Positions 5,361 through 7,922 of a stretch of 7,922 nucleotides of DNA are shown piece after piece. The stretch is from NCBI GenBank assembly GCA_002478885.1, contig DLKC01000009.1, forward strand, positions 1 through 7,922, given 5' to 3'. Under the pieces are notes generated by a model. That model worked only from the letters and a program-made list of their open reading frames with translations. It had not been told where the DNA came from and searched no databases. Position numbers and translations under genes: made by a program. The stretch comes from Chitinophagaceae bacterium UBA7600. GTDB taxonomy: Bacteria > Bacteroidota > Bacteroidia > Chitinophagales > Chitinophagaceae. The stretch's first letter is position 1. Each line of letters starts with the position of its first letter.

Positions 5361-7790
5361 ATGATTCGTAATTATCTTAAGATCGCGTGGCGCAATCTCA
5401 TGAAATACCGTTTTATCTCTTTCATCAACCTTTTTGGCCTTACAGTCGGCCTTACCTGCTGCCTGCTTATCACAACTTATGTGCTTAACGAACTCAGTTA
5501 CGATCGCTACAATTCCAATGCAGATAATATTTACCGTGTAACCCGTACGTTTAACAACGATCAGGGCGTTGTGTCTTTAACCCTTAGCACAGTGTCGCCT
5601 CCTTTCGGATATTATTTCCCCACTGATTTCCCCGAAATAAAAAAGATGACGCGCCTGCTGGATAACGGCATCACACCCCTTCGGTACAAAGAAAAGCTCA
5701 TCAACGAACAGCATGTTTATTTCGCCGACGAAAACCTCTTTGATGTATTCACCGTCAAAGTGGTGCAGGGAAATCCAAAGACCGCACTCTCTGACCCTTT
5801 TTCGGTAATGCTTTCGGAAGACAATGCAAAGAAATATTTTGGAGCGGAAGACCCGATGAACAAAACGCTTCGTTACAATAACCAGTTCGATCTTAAAGTA
5901 ACCGGTGTATATAAATCCTTCCCGGCTAACGCACACATTCATCCGGAGATGATGGTCTCATTCAGCACGCTTAACGACAGCCTCGTGTATGGAGCAGAAA
6001 ACATGCGGACAAATTGGGGCAACAATTCTTTTTTTACCTACCTGTTGTTGCCCGAACATTACGATATAAAAAACATGGAATCGCGCTTTCCTGCTTTTAT
6101 CGACTCGCGTATGGCAGGACAGGAATACGTAGGCAAACAGGCATCAAAATTTACGAAGCTGGGCTTACAGAAGCTCACAGACATACACCTGTATTCACAT
6201 ACCGACTATGAAGCGGAACCAAACGGGGACATTGGGCGGGTATACATCTTTGCGGCCATCGCATTGTTTATACTGCTTATCGCCTGCATCAATTGCATGA
6301 ACCTTTCCACCGCGCGTTCGGCTTTGCGTGCAAAGGAAATAGGCATACGAAAAGTAATCGGCGCTGAAAGAAAGGAGCTTATATTCCAGTTCCTGGGCGA
6401 ATCTGTTATTATTACTGTTATCGCAGGTTTGCTTTCGGTTGCTTGCCTGTGGTTGACATTGCCCTGGCTCAATAAAGTTTCCGGGCAGCAGTTGTCAATG
6501 AATATTTTGCTGCAGTGGCAGGTGCTCGTGCCTGTTCTGCTTGCGCCGGTCGCCGTTGGTTTGATTTCCGGAATCTATCCAGCACTGTTTATGTCATCAT
6601 TCAGACCCATTCAAACGCTGAAAGGCCTTTTTAAAGTGGGGGGCAGCACCGTGTCGTTCCGGAAAGTATTGGTGGTTACCCAATTCTCCATCTCCATTAT
6701 TCTCATTATTACAACCGTTGTCGTATTCCAGCAACTGGATTATATGCAGCAGAAATCACTTGGCTTTGATAAGGAACAGATCGCGGTGGTGCCCTATAAT
6801 GCCGCGCTCAATGATAAGTTCGAAGCTTTCAGAAACGAATTGCTTTCAAACAGTAACATAAAAGACGCATCCCGCTCTTCAAGGATACCAACAGGCCGGC
6901 TGCTCGATGCGCAGGACGCATATACAACGTCGGGGGACTCCCTGCAGCAATCGAGTACTGATATAAAACTCGTCGCTGTCGATTACGACTTCATTCCTGC
7001 CTATGGCATCAAAATGGCAGCGGGCCGTAACTTTTCCCGTGCATACGGGACCGATACCGCAGGTTTTATCATTAACGAGACAGCCGTCAAAGCGCTGGGC
7101 TGGAAATCGCCTCAGGATGCTGTTGGCCGTGAATTTAAATATGGCAATATCCCGGGGCGCATCATTGGCGTGACAAAAGATTTTCATTTCGAGAACCTGC
7201 ACCAGGCGATCGTGCCCCTGGTATTTGAAATGTTCCCGCAACGCATCAGCTTTTTCAATAACCTTTCCGTAAAATTTTCAGGGAACGGTACAACCGCCGC
7301 TTTGGAGCACCTCGAAGCGACCTGGAAAAAATTTCTTCCCGAAATTCCTTTTGAATACAACTTCCTGGACGACAATTTCAATAAGCTTTATCAAAGCGAA
7401 CAGCGCCAGGGTAGTATTTTCACCAGTTTTGCCTGCATCGCCATCTTCATAGCCTGCCTCGGCTTGTTTGGCCTCTCGGCATTTACCATCAGCCAGCGTG
7501 TAAAGGAGATTGGCGTAAGAAAGGTACTGGGTGCTAATACGACCACCATAGTGGCGCTGCTGTCAAAAGATTTCCTGTGGCTCGTTTCCATCGCCGCCCT
7601 GATCGCCTTCCCGGTGGCATGGTATAGCATGGATAGCTGGTTAAAAGATTTTGCCTACCGTATCAACATGCAATGGTGGGTATTTTTACTCGCTGCGATC
7701 GCCGCACTGTTGGTAGCCCTGCTCACCGTCGGCTACCAGGCCATAAAGGCTGCGCTGGCAAACCCCGTAAAAAGCCTTAGAACAGAATAG
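5361..7790 (+). CDS. Double MacB/FtsX-type ABC transporter permease (paralogue 3)
   Basis: An 809-residue inner-membrane permease with the same eight-TM, two-periplasmic-domain plan as paralogue 2 and no ATPase domain. Order by eye: TM1 21-43; signature NELSYDR...ADNIYRVTRTF 43-64; first MacB-PCD-like domain about 45-285, with IHLYSH near 275-280; TM2 293-315; coupling loop KEIGIRKVIGA 325-335; TM3 343-370; TM4 388-412; hinge FRPIQTLKG 414-422; TM5 434-457; second periplasmic domain about 458-680, with YGIKMAAGR, INETAVKALG and KDFHFENLHQA (606-616); TM6 686-710; coupling loop KEIGVRKVLGA 715-725; TM7 735-760; TM8 773-795; C-terminal ANPVKSLRTE. The usual DP[IV]GK of the first periplasmic domain reads DPMNK here, a small departure. 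The start is supported by the shared N-terminus MIRNYL. It is richer in GC than its neighbours: 30 of 60 bases at 6301-6360 against 24 of 60 in the matching part of paralogue 1. Substrate unknown; the frame is intact and it appears functional. Confidence 0.96.
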   Translation: MIRNYLKIAWRNLMKYRFISFINLFGLTVGLTCCLLITTYVLNELSYDRYNSNADNIYRVTRTFNNDQGVVSLTLSTVSPPFGYYFPTDFPEIKKMTRLLDNGITPLRYKEKLINEQHVYFADENLFDVFTVKVVQGNPKTALSDPFSVMLSEDNAKKYFGAEDPMNKTLRYNNQFDLKVTGVYKSFPANAHIHPEMMVSFSTLNDSLVYGAENMRTNWGNNSFFTYLLLPEHYDIKNMESRFPAFIDSRMAGQEYVGKQASKFTKLGLQKLTDIHLYSHTDYEAEPNGDIGRVYIFAAIALFILLIACINCMNLSTARSALRAKEIGIRKVIGAERKELIFQFLGESVIITVIAGLLSVACLWLTLPWLNKVSGQQLSMNILLQWQVLVPVLLAPVAVGLISGIYPALFMSSFRPIQTLKGLFKVGGSTVSFRKVLVVTQFSISIILIITTVVVFQQLDYMQQKSLGFDKEQIAVVPYNAALNDKFEAFRNELLSNSNIKDASRSSRIPTGRLLDAQDAYTTSGDSLQQSSTDIKLVAVDYDFIPAYGIKMAAGRNFSRAYGTDTAGFIINETAVKALGWKSPQDAVGREFKYGNIPGRIIGVTKDFHFENLHQAIVPLVFEMFPQRISFFNNLSVKFSGNGTTAALEHLEATWKKFLPEIPFEYNFLDDNFNKLYQSEQRQGSIFTSFACIAIFIACLGLFGLSAFTISQRVKEIGVRKVLGANTTTIVALLSKDFLWLVSIAALIAFPVAWYSMDSWLKDFAYRINMQWWVFLLAAIAALLVALLTVGYQAIKAALANPVKSLRTE

Positions 7791-7922
7791 CGGCAATGAG
7801 GAATAATGGTGTGTGCCATAAAAAAAAAGAGGGTGACGGCTTGTTAAACACTGCCTGTAGCGTTTTGTCAGTGCAAGACCAATACAAGACGAACCCTTGG
7901 TTAGGCCTTACTTGGTAGATAC
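7791..7922. other. Non-coding tail after permease 3
   Basis: These 132 bases hold no supported gene. A weak five-pair stem (ATGGT/GCCAT, 7806-7819) is followed by nine A (7820-7828), the wrong base for a plus-strand terminator. CACTG and CAGTG further right could pair, but across a 15-base loop. No further copy of the leader repeat is seen. Whether another gene of the array follows lies outside the window. Confidence 0.5.

Noticed and set aside
7806..7828. Stem ATGGT/GCCAT followed by a homopolymer run, as a terminator after permease 3
   Set aside because: The run is A, not T, on the gene strand, and the stem is five pairs including a G-T pair. On the reverse strand the T-run would precede the stem, so it fits neither direction.

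Overview
The window holds three large same-strand (+) genes, at 56-2458, 2699-5131 and 5361-7790. They encode paralogous inner-membrane proteins of 800, 810 and 809 residues. Each is a fused, double-length permease of the MacB/FtsX (type VII ABC, mechanotransmission) family: TM1 - periplasmic MacB-PCD-like domain - TM2-4, then the same plan again (TM5 - second periplasmic domain - TM6-8). None carries an ATP-binding domain, and no ATPase gene lies in the window. The motor subunit must come from elsewhere, if there is one.

The organism looks like a member of the Bacteroidota, most likely a Chitinophagaceae-like soil or freshwater bacterium. This is an inference from the double-FtsX permeases with 'DELSYD...IYR' and 'NPVKSLRTE' signatures arranged in series, the A-rich start regions mostly without a clear Shine-Dalgarno sequence, and the moderate GC content (about 40-50% in the rows I counted). 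No marker gene is present to settle it.

Layout: 1-55 is the end of an upstream intergenic region carrying a short repeat element. Permease 1 (56-2458) is the most diverged copy. A 240-bp gap (2459-2698) carries a second copy of the repeat 19/21 identical to the one at position 1. Permease 2 (2699-5131) follows. A 229-bp gap (5132-5360) contains a probable inverted, diverged copy of the same repeat and a GC-rich hairpin just before the next start. Permease 3 (5361-7790) is closest to permease 2. The last 132 bases hold no gene.

How they work together is not shown by the sequence. Because each chain appears to be two MacB-like halves fused, one chain could by itself supply both membrane halves of a transporter, so the three genes more likely encode three parallel transporters (or alternative partners of a shared ATPase) than three subunits of one complex. 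Family functions include efflux of small molecules or peptides, lipoprotein movement and transmembrane signalling; no substrate can be assigned here. I see no insertion sequence, CRISPR array, RNA gene or phage element. The window reads as an ordinary paralogous permease array. The intergenic repeat and the hairpin before permease 3 are the parts least explained by the genes.
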